Source: Isosphaera sp. (GTDB lineage: Bacteria > Planctomycetota > Planctomycetia > Gemmatales > Gemmataceae). Taken from it: DNA of 64,000 bases. Below, one piece after another: positions 1 to 9,093 of this stretch. The notes below the pieces were generated by a model. The model searched no databases. It was not told the origin of the DNA and saw only the letters and a list, made by a program, of their open reading frames with translations. The translations under genes were made by a program, and so were the position numbers. The stretch is from contig PNKH01000003.1 in assembly GCA_013822345.1 (NCBI GenBank), positions 1-64,000 of the forward strand, read 5' to 3'. Numbering within the stretch: position 1 is the stretch's first letter; each line of letters begins with the position of its first letter.

Positions 1-1
1 C

Positions 2-337
2 GAACTGTCGTACCTCATCCTTGCCGTGACGGCCAACCCGGCCGAACACCTGGGTCACCCGTCGATCCTGTCCGCGGTTCTGCCGGAGGGGCACCCCGGA
101 CGTGACTTGGCGGTAGTGATACCGCTGCTGGGTACCTCCCGGACCTTCTGCCGTCAGTCCGTGCGGGCGGAGTTGGACGGTGGTGCCCGGGCGGTGTGGC
201 TCGTCGACTTCGAGACCCGGACCGTGACGGTCTACCAGGAAGGCAGGCGGGGGACGGAGTTCGACAGCGACGACACCCTCGACGGCGGGGACGGGCTGCC
301 GGGGTTCTCGTGCAAGGTGTCGGACCTGTTCGGGTGA
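2..337 (+). CDS. Uma2-family (DUF820) endonuclease-like protein, 3' part
   Basis: The frame is open from the left edge, so the true start is probably outside the window. The last 60 residues (VRAELDGGARAVWLVDFE, then TVTVYQ, then DTLDGGDGLPGF) match the C-terminal half of Uma2 proteins, a PD-(D/E)XK-fold family expanded in planctomycetes and cyanobacteria. The upstream part, around GRDLAVVIPLLG, aligns only loosely with the usual PDLAVEVLSP core, so the copy may be diverged or decayed. Its function in the cell is not established. It converges on glyS, with a long palindrome between the two stops. Confidence 0.55.
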   Translation, partial: ELSYLILAVTANPAEHLGHPSILSAVLPEGHPGRDLAVVIPLLGTSRTFCRQSVRAELDGGARAVWLVDFETRTVTVYQEGRRGTEFDSDDTLDGGDGLPGFSCKVSDLFG

Positions 338-349
338 CCCGCGGCGCCG

Positions 350-406
350 ACAAGCCCGCGGCGCGAGCAAGGGCAAGCGTAGCCCTTGCTCGCGCCGCGG
401 GCTTGT
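350..406. terminator. 25-bp perfect palindrome between convergent genes
   Basis: The arms at 350-374 and 382-406 are perfectly complementary with a 7-base loop. The structure lies between the convergent stops of the Uma2-like gene and glyS, where a bidirectional terminator is expected. There is no clear T-tract, so rho-independent action is inferred from position and stem strength only. Confidence 0.6.
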
Positions 407-419
407 GACGTGAATCGCC

Positions 420-2126
420 TCATGCCCCCGGGGTCAGCACCTTCTCGATCACCGCCCGCACCTGCGACATCGGCACCCGCTCCTGCTTCAGCGTGTCGCG
501 GTCGCGGACCGTCACCGTGTCGTCCTTCATCGTGTCGCCGTCGATCGTCACGCAGAACGGCGTCCCGGCCTCGTCCTGCCTCCGGTACCGCCGCCCGACC
601 GCCCCCTTGTCGTCGAAGAACACGTTGACGTGCGGCTTCAGCGACCGGTAGAGTTCGAGCGCCTTCTCCGGCATCCCGTCCTTGTTCACCAGCGGGAAGA
701 CGGCGCACTTGACCGGCGCCAGCCGCGGGTGGAACCGCATCACCGTCCGCTCCTCGCCCGGCCCGCCGTCCTTCCCCGGCACCGTCTCGACCGTGTACGC
801 CTCGCACAGCACCGCCAGGGTGAACCGGTCGGCCCCGGCCGACGGCTCGATCACGTGCGGGGTGAACTGGTACTTCGCCACCTCCGCCGCCGGCGGGTTC
901 GTCTTCATCCACTCCTTGAACGAGTTCGTGCTGCGGCCGGCGCTGTCGGCGTTCCACCGCTCCTCGTCGAAGTACATGAACTTCTCGCCCATCCCGCTGT
1001 GGGTGGCGTGCTGGGTCAGGTCGTACGCCCCGCGGTGCGCCACCCCCTCCAGCTCCTGCGGGTCGGGGGAGAACGGGAACAGGTACTCGATGTCGGTCGT
1101 CCCCTTCGAGTAGAACGCGAGTTCGTCCGCCCCCTGCTCCCGCGGCACCAGGTTCTCGGACCGCACCCCGAGCGTGCTGTACCACTTCTTCCGCAGGTCG
1201 CGCCAGTACTCGTACCAGGTCATCGACTCGTCCGGGTGGCAGAAGAACTCGATCTCCATCTGCTCGAACTCGCGGCTCCGGAAGGTGAAGTTCCGCGGCG
1301 TCACCTCGTTCCGGAACGCCTTCCCGACCTGCGCCACCCCGAACGGCAGCTTCAGCCGGGTGCTGTCCAGGACGTTCCGGTAGTTGGCGAAGATGCCCTG
1401 AGCCGTCTCCGGCCGGAGGTACACCTTGCTGTCCTCGGTCTGCTCCAGCCCGGCGTGCGACTCGAACATGAGCGACACCGGCTTGGCCGGCCCGAGCGGG
1501 GCACCGCACGCCGGGCACGGGTCCTGAAGCCCGGTCTGGTGCAACTGCTCGGTGGCGATGTACTGGGCGAACTCCTGGAGGGTCGGCGGGGCGTCCGGCT
1601 GCCCGTTCACCCGCGTCGCCAGCCACGACAGGGTGACCTCGGGGTTCCGCACCAGCGCCAGGTTCGGGGCGAGTTTCTGGCCCTTCCCCTTCGCCCACTT
1701 CATCAGCCGGGCCGTGTCGTACTGGCCGGTGACGGGGGTGAACTCCTGGATCAGCGAGTTCATCCAGTCGCACTCGGCGAGGACCGGCCACAGCTGGTCG
1801 GCGCGGGTGAACTTGCCGCACCCGGGGCACTTCCGGGTCGGGTCGGCGAACGCCCCGACGTGCCCGCTGGCGACCCACACCTTCGGGTTCATGATGATCG
1901 AGCAGTCCAGCCCGACCATCCGGATCTCCTTCCCGTCCGGCCCCGGCGGCGGGTTCCGGACCATGTCCTGCCACCACGCCTCCTTCACGTTCCGCTTCAG
2001 CTCCACCCCCAACGGGCCGTAGTCCCAGAACCCGTTGATCCCGCCGTAGATCTCCGACGACTGGAAGATGAACCCCATGTCCTTGCAGAACTTGGCGAAC
2101 CGCGCCATGTCGATCTTCGTCGGCAT
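420..2126 (-). CDS. glyS: Glycine--tRNA ligase (dimeric alpha2 type)
   Basis: This class II aminoacyl-tRNA synthetase charges tRNA-Gly with glycine in the cytoplasm. The 568-residue protein starts MPTKIDMARF and carries the single-chain glycyl synthetase signatures: YGPLG near 36-40, YLRPETAQGIF at 236-246, and the class II motif 2 region FRNE to EFEQMEIEFF at 271-295. Two CPxC pairs (C100/C103 and C204/C207) could form a small zinc site. It belongs to the alpha2 form, not the alpha2-beta2 glyQ/glyS form of E. coli. It stands alone, with a palindrome downstream and another upstream. Confidence 0.95.
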   Translation of the reverse strand: MPTKIDMARFAKFCKDMGFIFQSSEIYGGINGFWDYGPLGVELKRNVKEAWWQDMVRNPPPGPDGKEIRMVGLDCSIIMNPKVWVASGHVGAFADPTRKCPGCGKFTRADQLWPVLAECDWMNSLIQEFTPVTGQYDTARLMKWAKGKGQKLAPNLALVRNPEVTLSWLATRVNGQPDAPPTLQEFAQYIATEQLHQTGLQDPCPACGAPLGPAKPVSLMFESHAGLEQTEDSKVYLRPETAQGIFANYRNVLDSTRLKLPFGVAQVGKAFRNEVTPRNFTFRSREFEQMEIEFFCHPDESMTWYEYWRDLRKKWYSTLGVRSENLVPREQGADELAFYSKGTTDIEYLFPFSPDPQELEGVAHRGAYDLTQHATHSGMGEKFMYFDEERWNADSAGRSTNSFKEWMKTNPPAAEVAKYQFTPHVIEPSAGADRFTLAVLCEAYTVETVPGKDGGPGEERTVMRFHPRLAPVKCAVFPLVNKDGMPEKALELYRSLKPHVNVFFDDKGAVGRRYRRQDEAGTPFCVTIDGDTMKDDTVTVRDRDTLKQERVPMSQVRAVIEKVLTPGA

Positions 2127-2241
2127 CGGTGGCTCCGTGCGAAGTCCTTGGCCTGGACCCCGCGGGGAAAGAGGACGGCCGCGGCCCGGGGGTTCGCCCC
2201 CGCCCGCGGCACGTCCAGTCTAGCGATTCCGAGACCCCAGG

Positions 2242-2306
2242 CCGGTGGGGCAGGCATTCCTGCCTGCCGTGTTTGGCTCGGCAGGCAGGAATGCCTGCCC
2301 CACCGG
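2242..2306. repeat. 28-bp perfect inverted repeat (family A)
   Basis: The arms at 2242-2269 and 2279-2306 are exact reverse complements around a 9-base loop and read ccggtggggcagg inward. The repeat fills the space between the start of glyS and the end of aat, both on the minus strand, so it could end aat transcription just before the glyS leader. Confidence 0.8.
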
Positions 2307-2318
2307 AAGAGACCACTT

Positions 2319-3008
2319 CTACGCGAACCTCACCCCGGTCATCCCGACCGCCTCGCGGAGCCGCCGCAGGTACTCGGCCCGCGGCACGTCGGTCGCCCCG
2401 AGCCGCTCGGTGTGGGCCGTCTTCATCTGCACGTCGAGCAGGGCGAACCCGCGCTCCCGCAACCGCCCGACCAGCGCCGCCAGGGCCACCTTCGACCCGT
2501 CCGTCACCCGGTAGAACATCGACTCGGCCGCGAACAGCCCGCCGACCGCCAGCCCGTACACCCCGCCGGCCAGGTCGTCCCCGGCCCACGCCTCGACGCT
2601 GTGGGCGTGCCCGAGCCGGTGCATCTCGGCGTACGCCGCGACCATCTCCGGGATCACCCACGTCCCGCCGTCCCGGTTCTCCCCGCACGCCCGCATCACC
2701 GCCCCGAAGCAGCGGTTCACCGTCACCCGGAACCGCCCCGACCGGACCGTCCGGGCGAGCCGGCGGGAGACGTGCAGCCCTCCGTACCCCGGGGTGCCGC
2801 CGGCCGCCCCGTCCGCCAGCTCGACCACCGCCCGCGGGTCCGGCGACCACCACAGGATCGGGTCGCCCTCGTTGTACCACGGGAAGACACCGTCCGCGTA
2901 CGCCCGCAGCAGGGTCCGCGGGGACAGGTCCCCACCGAGCCCGACGAACCCGTCGGCGTCCGCCAGTTCCGGCGGCATCCACGGCACGTCTCGCGGCGGG
3001 TGTCTCAT
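2319..3008 (-). CDS. aat: Leucyl/phenylalanyl-tRNA--protein transferase
   Basis: Aat adds Leu or Phe from aminoacyl-tRNA to N-terminal Arg or Lys of proteins, marking them for ClpS/ClpAP in the N-degron pathway. The 229-residue product has the family core: FVGLGGDLSPRTLL, then YADGVFPWY, WWSPDPR, and the later ESMFY and VALAALVGRL segments. The length is typical. The ATG at 3008 directly follows the repeat-filled spacer. It is not an obvious operon member. Confidence 0.93.
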   Translation of the reverse strand: MRHPPRDVPWMPPELADADGFVGLGGDLSPRTLLRAYADGVFPWYNEGDPILWWSPDPRAVVELADGAAGGTPGYGGLHVSRRLARTVRSGRFRVTVNRCFGAVMRACGENRDGGTWVIPEMVAAYAEMHRLGHAHSVEAWAGDDLAGGVYGLAVGGLFAAESMFYRVTDGSKVALAALVGRLRERGFALLDVQMKTAHTERLGATDVPRAEYLRRLREAVGMTGVRFA

Positions 3009-3048
3009 GGCGGGGGCGCGGGAACGGGGTTGGGGGTGCCGTCGACGC

Positions 3049-3225
3049 CGCCGGGGGTTGCGCTGCGCTCCACCCCCGGCTACCGTCGGTCGTCCCTCCG
3101 GGACTACAAGACTGGAGCCGCGGAGCGGCGACCGACGGTAGCCGGGGGTGGAGGCACCGCCCGCTTCGGGCGGGGCCGGAACCCCTGGCGGGCGACGGCG
3201 GAGGGCCGGAGCGCAACCCCCGGCG
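3049..3225. repeat. Nested inverted repeats (family B)
   Basis: An inner pair of 23-base perfect arms lies at 3070-3092 and 3129-3151 (core ccacccccggctaccgtcgg). An outer pair of 16-base arms lies at 3049-3064 and 3210-3225. A segment reading aacccctggcgggcg near 3180 recurs at about 36890. The composite fills the 240-bp gap between aat and the next gene, and no coding signal was seen in it. Confidence 0.7.
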
Positions 3226-3248
3226 GACGTAGACGGCGCCCCCGGCCC

Positions 3249-3851
3249 CTACTTCTCGAGTTTCCCGAGCAACTCCTTCGCCTCGGCCCCGGCCTTCGTC
3301 GCCGGGTACTTCCGGGCCACGATCTCCAGCACCGGCCGGGCTGACTCCGGCTTCCCGGCGTCGAGCAGCTTCTTCGCCAGGCCGAGCTTCCCGGCGGCCT
3401 CCGCCTCCTCCGCCGCGTCCGCCGGCGGCGGCTCCGACCCGCGCTCGCTGCCGGTCGTCAGCCGCACCCACCCGTCGTACTTGTCCCCGTCCTTCGACAC
3501 CACCACGTACCCGCCGCCGGCGAGCGTCAGGAGCTGGTCCAGGGCCGCCTCCAGCGGCACCCCCTTGGCCGCGAACGTCACCTTCTTGCCGAACGCGAAC
3601 CCGGGGCCGTACGCCCACATCAGCGGCTGCTCCGCCTGCATCTCCGCCTGGTGGGCGAACTCCTTCAGGATCTCCCCGACCGGCGTGTCGGTGTACCCGA
3701 CCGTCACCCTCGCCTTGAGCAGCTTCGTGCGGGTGTACTCGGCCGCCGGCGTGTCCTTGGCGGCCGCCGGCACGTCCTTCGGGGCCTGGCCCGCGGCACA
3801 GAATAACCCCGCCGCAAGCCCCGCGAACGTCATCGCTTGCATCAGTCGCAC
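3249..3851 (-). CDS. Secreted protein with STN-like domain and TPR-like tail
   Basis: The function is unknown. The 200-residue protein has an N-terminal signal peptide (hydrophobic MTFAGLAAGLFCAAGQA). The segment KARVTVGYTDTPVGEILKEF, followed by the VPLEAALDQLL region and GGYVVV, resembles the secretin/TonB short N-terminal fold that planctomycetes use in periplasmic proteins. The tail (KKLLDAGKPESARPVLEIV, then KYPATKAGAEAKELL) looks like one tetratricopeptide-type helical repeat. It is divergent from gyrA with about 210 bp between starts. Confidence 0.6.
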   Translation of the reverse strand: MRLMQAMTFAGLAAGLFCAAGQAPKDVPAAAKDTPAAEYTRTKLLKARVTVGYTDTPVGEILKEFAHQAEMQAEQPLMWAYGPGFAFGKKVTFAAKGVPLEAALDQLLTLAGGGYVVVSKDGDKYDGWVRLTTGSERGSEPPPADAAEEAEAAGKLGLAKKLLDAGKPESARPVLEIVARKYPATKAGAEAKELLGKLEK

Positions 3852-4063
3852 CGGAGGGTGAAGGTCGGCCCCGGCGGCGCTGTCGGCCCCGCCGGAACGG
3901 ATTTACTGATTTCGACTTCGGGCGAACGGGAAAGTTCCTCGGAACGACCGACGAAGCTGGTTCGAACCGGGCCCGATCCGTAAAATTCTCGTGTGCCCTT
4001 CCGCCCGGGTTGAACCCCCGCGGGGCCGGACAAAACCCCTCGGGTTCGAGCCAGGAGACAGCG

Positions 4064-6811
4064 TTGGCCGACCCCACCGCACCGCCCCCCCCAGCAGACG
4101 GCTCGCCGCCCCCGCCGGCCCCGGTCAACGACCTCGACATCGTCGACGAGTTGCAGACCAGCTACCGCACCTACGCCCTGTCGGTCATCATCAGCCGGGC
4201 CCTCCCGGACGTCCGCGACGGGCTGAAGCCGTCCCAGCGCCGCATCCTCGTCGCCATGAACGACCTCGGGCTCACCCCCGACAAGGCGACCAGCAAGTGC
4301 GCCGGGATCATCGGCGAGACGATGAAACGGTACCACCCGCACGGCGACGCGTCCATCTACGACTCCCTCGTCCGCATGGCCCAGGACTGGAACCTCCGCT
4401 ACCGCCTGATCCACGGCCAGGGGAACTTCGGGTCGATCGCCGGCCTCCCGCCCGCCGCCCACCGGTACACCGAGGCCCGGCTCAGCCCGGTCGCCGCCGA
4501 CCTGCTCGACGACCTGGAGCGGGAGACGGTCGACTTCATCGACAACTACGACGGCAAGTACCGGGAGCCGCTCGTCCTGCCGGGTAAGTTCCCGAACCTG
4601 CTGGTGAACGGCTCCGACGGGATCGCGGTCGGGATCGCCACCCACATCCCGCCGCACAACCTCCGCGAGGTCTGCCGGGGCCTGGTCAAGCTGATCGACG
4701 AGCCGGGCGTCAGCCTGGCCGAGATGCTGGAGGTCATCCCCGGCCCGGACTTCCCGACCGGCGGGGTGGTCATGGGCCGGCAGGGGATCGTCGACGCGTA
4801 CAACACGGGCCACGGCAAGCTCACCCTCCGGGCCCGGGCCGAGGTCGTCGAGGACGCGAAGGGGAAGAACCCGTACATCCTGATCCGCGAGGTCCCGTTC
4901 CAGGTCAGCCGGATCCCGCTCCTGGACGAGCTGAAGGAACTCGTCCGGGACGAGCGGATCCCCGGGATCAACGAACTGCGGGACGAGTCCAGCGCCCGCG
5001 GCGGGGAGCCGGTCCGGGTGGTGGTCGGGCTGAAGCGCGGGGCCGACCCGCACACCGTCCTGAACCAGTTGTACCAGTTCTCGAAGCTGCAGAAGACGGT
5101 CAGCATCAACATGTGGGCCCTGGCCGACGGCGAGGCCCGTCGGCTGCCGCTCCTGGAGCTGATGCGGAAGTTCCTCGACCACCGGGCCCAGGTGATCCGC
5201 CGGCGGACCGAGTACCTGCTCCGGGAGGCGAAACGGCGCGGGCACGTCCTTGAGGGCCAGCTCATCGCCTTGGCCGACATCGATACCGTCATCAAGGTCT
5301 GCCGCGAGTCGCCGAACCGGTCGGAGGCGAAGCGGCGGTTGCAGGAGACGCGGGTGCCGGCGGCTCTCTTGGAGCGGGCGATCGGGGCCGAGCCGTTCGC
5401 CGCCCTGCAGCGCGAGCTGGGGGTGTCGGCCGAGTACCAGATGACCGAGGCCCAGGCGGAGGCGATCGTCCGGTTGCAGCTCGGGCAGTTGGCCGCCCTG
5501 GAGAGCGACCAGATCCTGAAGGAGTACGCGGCCCTGCGGGAGCAGATCCGCGGGTACGAGGCGCTCTTGGGGGACGAGGCGAACGTCCGGGCGGTGATCC
5601 GGGCGGACCTGGAGCAGATGGCGGCCCGGTACGGGGACGACCGGAAGACGGAGTTCAGCGACGACGCCGGGGACGTGGACCTCGAAGACCTGATCGACGA
5701 CGAGCCGAACGTGGTGACCATCTCGCACCAAGGGTTCATCAAGCGGATGCCGCTGACCGAGTACCGGGTGCAGGGCCGCGGCGGGAAGGGGGTCCAAGGG
5801 GGCCTGCGGGACGACGACTTCGTCGAGCACTTCTTCGTCGCGTCCACGAAGGCGTACCTGCTGTGCTTCACGAACACCGGGCACCTGTACTGGCTGAAGG
5901 TGCACCGCATCCCGACCGCCCCGCGGACCTCGGCCGGGCGGGCGATCGCCAACGTGCTGCAGGCGCTGAAGCCGGAGGAGAAGGTCGCCGGCATCGTCCC
6001 GGTGCGGGAGTTCACCCCCAGCGTCCACGTCCTGATGGCGACCCGCAAGGGGGTGGTGAAGAAGACCGAACTGATGGCGTACAGCAACGTCCGGCAGGGC
6101 GGGATCATCGGGGTGACGCTGGACGACGGGGACGAGCTGATCGATGTCTGCCTGACGCAGGCCGGGGACGAGGTGGTGCTGTCGACCCGCGGCGGGATGG
6201 CGATCCGGTTCTCGGAGGCGGACGCCCGGGCGATGGGCCGGACCGCCCGCGGGGTGAAGGGGATCGGCCTGGTCAAGGCGGACGAGGTGGTCGGGATGGT
6301 GGTCGCCGACCCGGCCGGGGTGCTGCTGACGGTGTGCGAGAACGGGTACGGGAAGCGGACCCCGTTCGGGGCGAACCAGGAGTCGGGGGTCGGGGGTCAG
6401 GAGTCGGAAGACGGGGCCGAAGAACCGGCGCCGAGCCGCGACCCGGAGGGCGGCGCGAGTGAGGCCGAGGAGCCGGCGGACGAGAACGACCCGTCGGGGA
6501 TGCGGTACCGGCGGCAGCGGCGCGGCGGGAAGGGCGTGAAGGACGTGAAGGTGACGGCGAAGAACGGGCCGGTGGTCGGGATCGCGAGCGTCCGGGACGG
6601 GGACGAGATCATGCTGACCACGTCCGGCGGGATGGTGACCCGGAGCCGGGTGGACGACATCCGGGTGGTCGGGCGGAACACCCAGGGGGTGCGGGTGATG
6701 AACCTGAAGGACGGGGACAAGATCGTGTCCGTCGCCAAGGTCGCCCGGGAGGACGTGGTCCAGGAGCCGGACGAGCCCGAGCCGGAACCCCCGGCGAACG
6801 GCCCCGCGTGA
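4064..6811 (+). CDS. gyrA: DNA gyrase subunit A
   Basis: GyrA is the DNA-breaking subunit of the gyrase A2B2 complex that introduces negative supercoils. I place the start at TTG 4064 because AGGAG at 4053-4057 is correctly spaced; an in-frame ATG at 4010 lacks such a site. From this start the product is 915 residues. The active-site tyrosine is in AAHRYTEARL (about Y135). The quinolone region reads HPHGDASIYD, with Ala where E. coli has Ser83. The beta-pinwheel has a GyrA-box-like QGRGGKG (about 570-576) and a second QRRGGKG (about 818-824) after an acidic insert. The C-terminal domain argues against ParC, but gyrB is not in the window. Confidence 0.93.
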   Translation: MADPTAPPPPADGSPPPPAPVNDLDIVDELQTSYRTYALSVIISRALPDVRDGLKPSQRRILVAMNDLGLTPDKATSKCAGIIGETMKRYHPHGDASIYDSLVRMAQDWNLRYRLIHGQGNFGSIAGLPPAAHRYTEARLSPVAADLLDDLERETVDFIDNYDGKYREPLVLPGKFPNLLVNGSDGIAVGIATHIPPHNLREVCRGLVKLIDEPGVSLAEMLEVIPGPDFPTGGVVMGRQGIVDAYNTGHGKLTLRARAEVVEDAKGKNPYILIREVPFQVSRIPLLDELKELVRDERIPGINELRDESSARGGEPVRVVVGLKRGADPHTVLNQLYQFSKLQKTVSINMWALADGEARRLPLLELMRKFLDHRAQVIRRRTEYLLREAKRRGHVLEGQLIALADIDTVIKVCRESPNRSEAKRRLQETRVPAALLERAIGAEPFAALQRELGVSAEYQMTEAQAEAIVRLQLGQLAALESDQILKEYAALREQIRGYEALLGDEANVRAVIRADLEQMAARYGDDRKTEFSDDAGDVDLEDLIDDEPNVVTISHQGFIKRMPLTEYRVQGRGGKGVQGGLRDDDFVEHFFVASTKAYLLCFTNTGHLYWLKVHRIPTAPRTSAGRAIANVLQALKPEEKVAGIVPVREFTPSVHVLMATRKGVVKKTELMAYSNVRQGGIIGVTLDDGDELIDVCLTQAGDEVVLSTRGGMAIRFSEADARAMGRTARGVKGIGLVKADEVVGMVVADPAGVLLTVCENGYGKRTPFGANQESGVGGQESEDGAEEPAPSRDPEGGASEAEEPADENDPSGMRYRRQRRGGKGVKDVKVTAKNGPVVGIASVRDGDEIMLTTSGGMVTRSRVDDIRVVGRNTQGVRVMNLKDGDKIVSVAKVAREDVVQEPDEPEPEPPANGPA

Positions 6812-6888
6812 GCCGCCCCCGCCAACGGCCGCCCGGCGGCGGTGTTGAGGTCCCCCGGCCACTCCCGAACCGCCCCGCAGGAGTTCCC

Positions 6889-7917
6889 GTGCTCTCCCTC
6901 GCCCTGGCGCTCCTCGCCACCCCCGCGCTGGCCGACGCCGCCGAGGACGCGGCCGTCGCGGCGCTCGAACGGTTCGCCAAGGGGAAGGAAGGCTGTCGCG
7001 TCGTCCGCGGCGGGCCCCCCGACGACGGGCCGCCGTGGGTCGAGCTGGCCCTTTACAACCACAAGGTCACCGACGAGCAACTGAGGCTCGCCGGGCGAGT
7101 GAAGAGCCTGCGCCGGTTGTCGGTGCAGAGCGAGAACGTCACCGACGCCGGGCTGAAGGAACTCGGCCACCTGGCCCGGTTGGAAGACCTCTGGTTGGAC
7201 GCGCGGGAGGTCACCGACGCCGGGCTTAAGCACCTCCTCCCCCTGAAGGGGTTGAAGCGGCTGGGGGTCGTGTACGCCCGGGGCGTCACCGACGCCGGGA
7301 TGAACGCGGTGTCCCGACTCGAGGGGCTGGAGGAGTTGACCCTGAGCGGCGTCGACGTCGGCGACCGGGGGGTGGAGGTGCTGGCGGCGCACGAGTCCCT
7401 CCGGCGCCTCGCGCTGGGCACCACCCGGGTCACCGACGCCGGGGTGAAGCACGTCGCCGGCATGACCCGCCTCCGGCACCTGCACCTGTCGGGCGGGGAC
7501 GTCACCGACGCCACCCTGGCCCACATCGGCAAGCTCGGGCGGCTCGAAAGCCTCGACCTGGGCTCGAACAACCTCACCGCCGCCGGGGTTAAGCACCTCA
7601 GGGGACTGAAGCACCTGGTCGAGCTCGACCTGTCGGTGAACAACCTGTACGGGAAGCTGCTCACGGACGCGGCCCTGGACGACATCGCCTCCCTGAAGTC
7701 GCTCAAGTCCCTCCGGCTCACGACCTCGGCCATGACCGCGGCCGGGCTCGCCAAACTCGCCAAGCTGCCGGACCTGGAGGAGCTGACTCTCAGGGCCGTC
7801 ACCCAGGAGCCCTCCTACTGCCGGGTCGGGCAGACGAAGGCGCAACTCCTCGACCTGATCGAGCGGTTCAAGAAGACCCACCCGGACTGCAGGGTCGGCT
7901 GTACACATTGGCCCTGA
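6889..7917 (+). CDS. Secreted leucine-rich repeat protein
   Basis: The start is placed at GTG 6889, which has AGGAG at 6879-6883 and begins a signal peptide (VLSLALALLATPALADA). The upstream extension to 6808 overlaps gyrA and looks unused. The 342-residue product contains about nine leucine-rich repeats of roughly 24 residues with the recurrent VTDAGLK/VTDAGVKH signature, a planctomycete ribonuclease-inhibitor-like type. Such proteins usually mediate protein contacts; the partner is unknown. Four cysteines near both ends (GCRV, YCRV, DCRVGC) may form caps by disulfide bonds. Confidence 0.8.
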   Translation: MLSLALALLATPALADAAEDAAVAALERFAKGKEGCRVVRGGPPDDGPPWVELALYNHKVTDEQLRLAGRVKSLRRLSVQSENVTDAGLKELGHLARLEDLWLDAREVTDAGLKHLLPLKGLKRLGVVYARGVTDAGMNAVSRLEGLEELTLSGVDVGDRGVEVLAAHESLRRLALGTTRVTDAGVKHVAGMTRLRHLHLSGGDVTDATLAHIGKLGRLESLDLGSNNLTAAGVKHLRGLKHLVELDLSVNNLYGKLLTDAALDDIASLKSLKSLRLTTSAMTAAGLAKLAKLPDLEELTLRAVTQEPSYCRVGQTKAQLLDLIERFKKTHPDCRVGCTHWP

Positions 7918-7971
7918 TACACCCACCCGGTCCGCGGCGGGGAGCCGCGGGCCGTTCGCCAGGAGTCGCCC

Positions 7972-8985
7972 ATGCGCGTGCTGATCACCGGCGGGTACGG
8001 GTTCATCGGGGCGTGGATCGCCCGCGACCTGCTCGCCCGCGGCGACCACGTCTTCGCCTACGACCTCAAGGAAGACCCCCGCCGCCTCCGGCTGATCCTG
8101 CCGGAGGCCGAGGTGAAGAAGGTCACGTTCGTCCCCGGCGACGTGACCGACCTGCCGACGCTCTCCAAGGCGGTCGCCGACCACGGCATCACCCACGTCA
8201 TCCACCTCGCCGGGCTCCAGGTGCCGACCTGCCGGGCCGACCCGATGCTCGGGGCGAAGGTGAACGTCCTCGGCACGCTCGCCGTGTTCGAGGCGGTGAA
8301 GGCCGCCGGCGGACAGGTGAAGCGGTTGGTGTACGCCAGCAGCGCGGCGGTGTTCGGCGGGCCGGACAAGTACCCGGCCGGGCCGCTCGCCGACGACGTG
8401 CTGCTGGTGCCGAGCACCCACTACGGCGTGTTCAAGATCTGCAACGAGGGGAACGCCCGCATCTACTTCCAGGACGCCGGGATCTCGTCGGTCGGGCTGC
8501 GGCCGTGGACGGTGTACGGGGTCGGCCGCGACCTCGGGATGACGTCCGAGCCGACCAAGGCGATCAAGGCGGTGCTCCTCGGCCGGCCGTACCACATCAG
8601 CTTCGGCGGGTGGACCGACTTCCAGTACGTCGACGACGTGGCGAAGGCGTTCGTGCTGTGCCTGAAGCGGCCGTACACCGGGGCGAAAAGCTACAACCTC
8701 CGCGGGGCGGTCGTCACTCTCGCCGACTTCCACAAGGCACTTTGTGCAGTTCTGCCGGACGCGGCGCACCTGGTGACCCTGGGGACGACGCAGATCGCGA
8801 TCGCCCACGACCTGTCGGACGCCGGGATCGAGCGCGACCTCGGGCCGATGCCGAAGACGCCGCTCGAGGCCGGCATCCGCGAGACGGTGCGGATCTTCGC
8901 GCAGCTCCGCGACGAGGGCCGGCTCGACACCGCCGACCTCGACGCCCCGAAGCCGCCGCCGGTGGTCGTCGCCGACGAGCCGTGA
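7972..8985 (+). CDS. NAD-dependent epimerase/dehydratase (extended SDR)
   Basis: A 337-residue extended short-chain dehydrogenase. It has the NAD(P)-binding GGYGFIG motif at 7-13, an acidic residue after strand 2 (FAYDLKED), GDVTD, the catalytic region YASSAAVFGG, and YGVFK containing the YxxxK pair. It resembles UDP-glucose 4-epimerase and related sugar-nucleotide enzymes, so a role in envelope or exopolysaccharide sugars is likely, but the substrate cannot be assigned. ATG 7972 is preceded by AGGAG. It stands alone, in the same direction as the LRR gene. Confidence 0.8.
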   Translation: MRVLITGGYGFIGAWIARDLLARGDHVFAYDLKEDPRRLRLILPEAEVKKVTFVPGDVTDLPTLSKAVADHGITHVIHLAGLQVPTCRADPMLGAKVNVLGTLAVFEAVKAAGGQVKRLVYASSAAVFGGPDKYPAGPLADDVLLVPSTHYGVFKICNEGNARIYFQDAGISSVGLRPWTVYGVGRDLGMTSEPTKAIKAVLLGRPYHISFGGWTDFQYVDDVAKAFVLCLKRPYTGAKSYNLRGAVVTLADFHKALCAVLPDAAHLVTLGTTQIAIAHDLSDAGIERDLGPMPKTPLEAGIRETVRIFAQLRDEGRLDTADLDAPKPPPVVVADEP

Positions 8986-9035
8986 CCGCCCAACTTGCGC
9001 CGGCCGGCCGGGTTCCCCCGGCGCCGGTTGTCACC

Positions 9036-9093
9036 GTTGCAACGCCGCGGGCCACGGTTTGTATAGATTCTGTCAAGCCGTAAGAGTTGCAAC
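9036..9093 (+). promoter_or_regulatory. Promoter with paired GTTGCAAC palindromes
   Basis: A promoter-like pair is visible: TTGCAA at 9038-9043 and TATAGA at 9062-9067, separated by 18 bp. The palindrome GTTGCAAC occurs at 9036-9043 over the -35 box and again at 9086-9093 about 20 bases after the expected start. The 10-base CCGTTGCAAC and GTTGCAACGG form a perfect inverted pair. Two identical sites flanking a promoter suggest a dimeric repressor. The likely target is the small gene at 9260, after a leader of about 185 bases. Confidence 0.5.

Noticed and set aside
3934-3968. Short palindromes GTTCCTCGGAAC and GGTTCGAACC upstream of gyrA as SOS boxes
   Set aside because: They do not match known LexA consensus spacing and no lexA or recA gene is present. 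Short palindromes are common here.
232-4140. Very long antisense open frame of about 1300 codons
   Set aside because: It covers glyS, aat and the STN-like gene in another frame, has no family motifs and low-complexity Arg/Gly/Pro composition. Long shadow frames are expected at this GC content.
3842-6862. Open frame of about 1000 codons opposite gyrA
   Set aside because: Composition is His/Pro/Arg-rich and meaningless, and gyrA on the other strand has complete motifs and a ribosome site.
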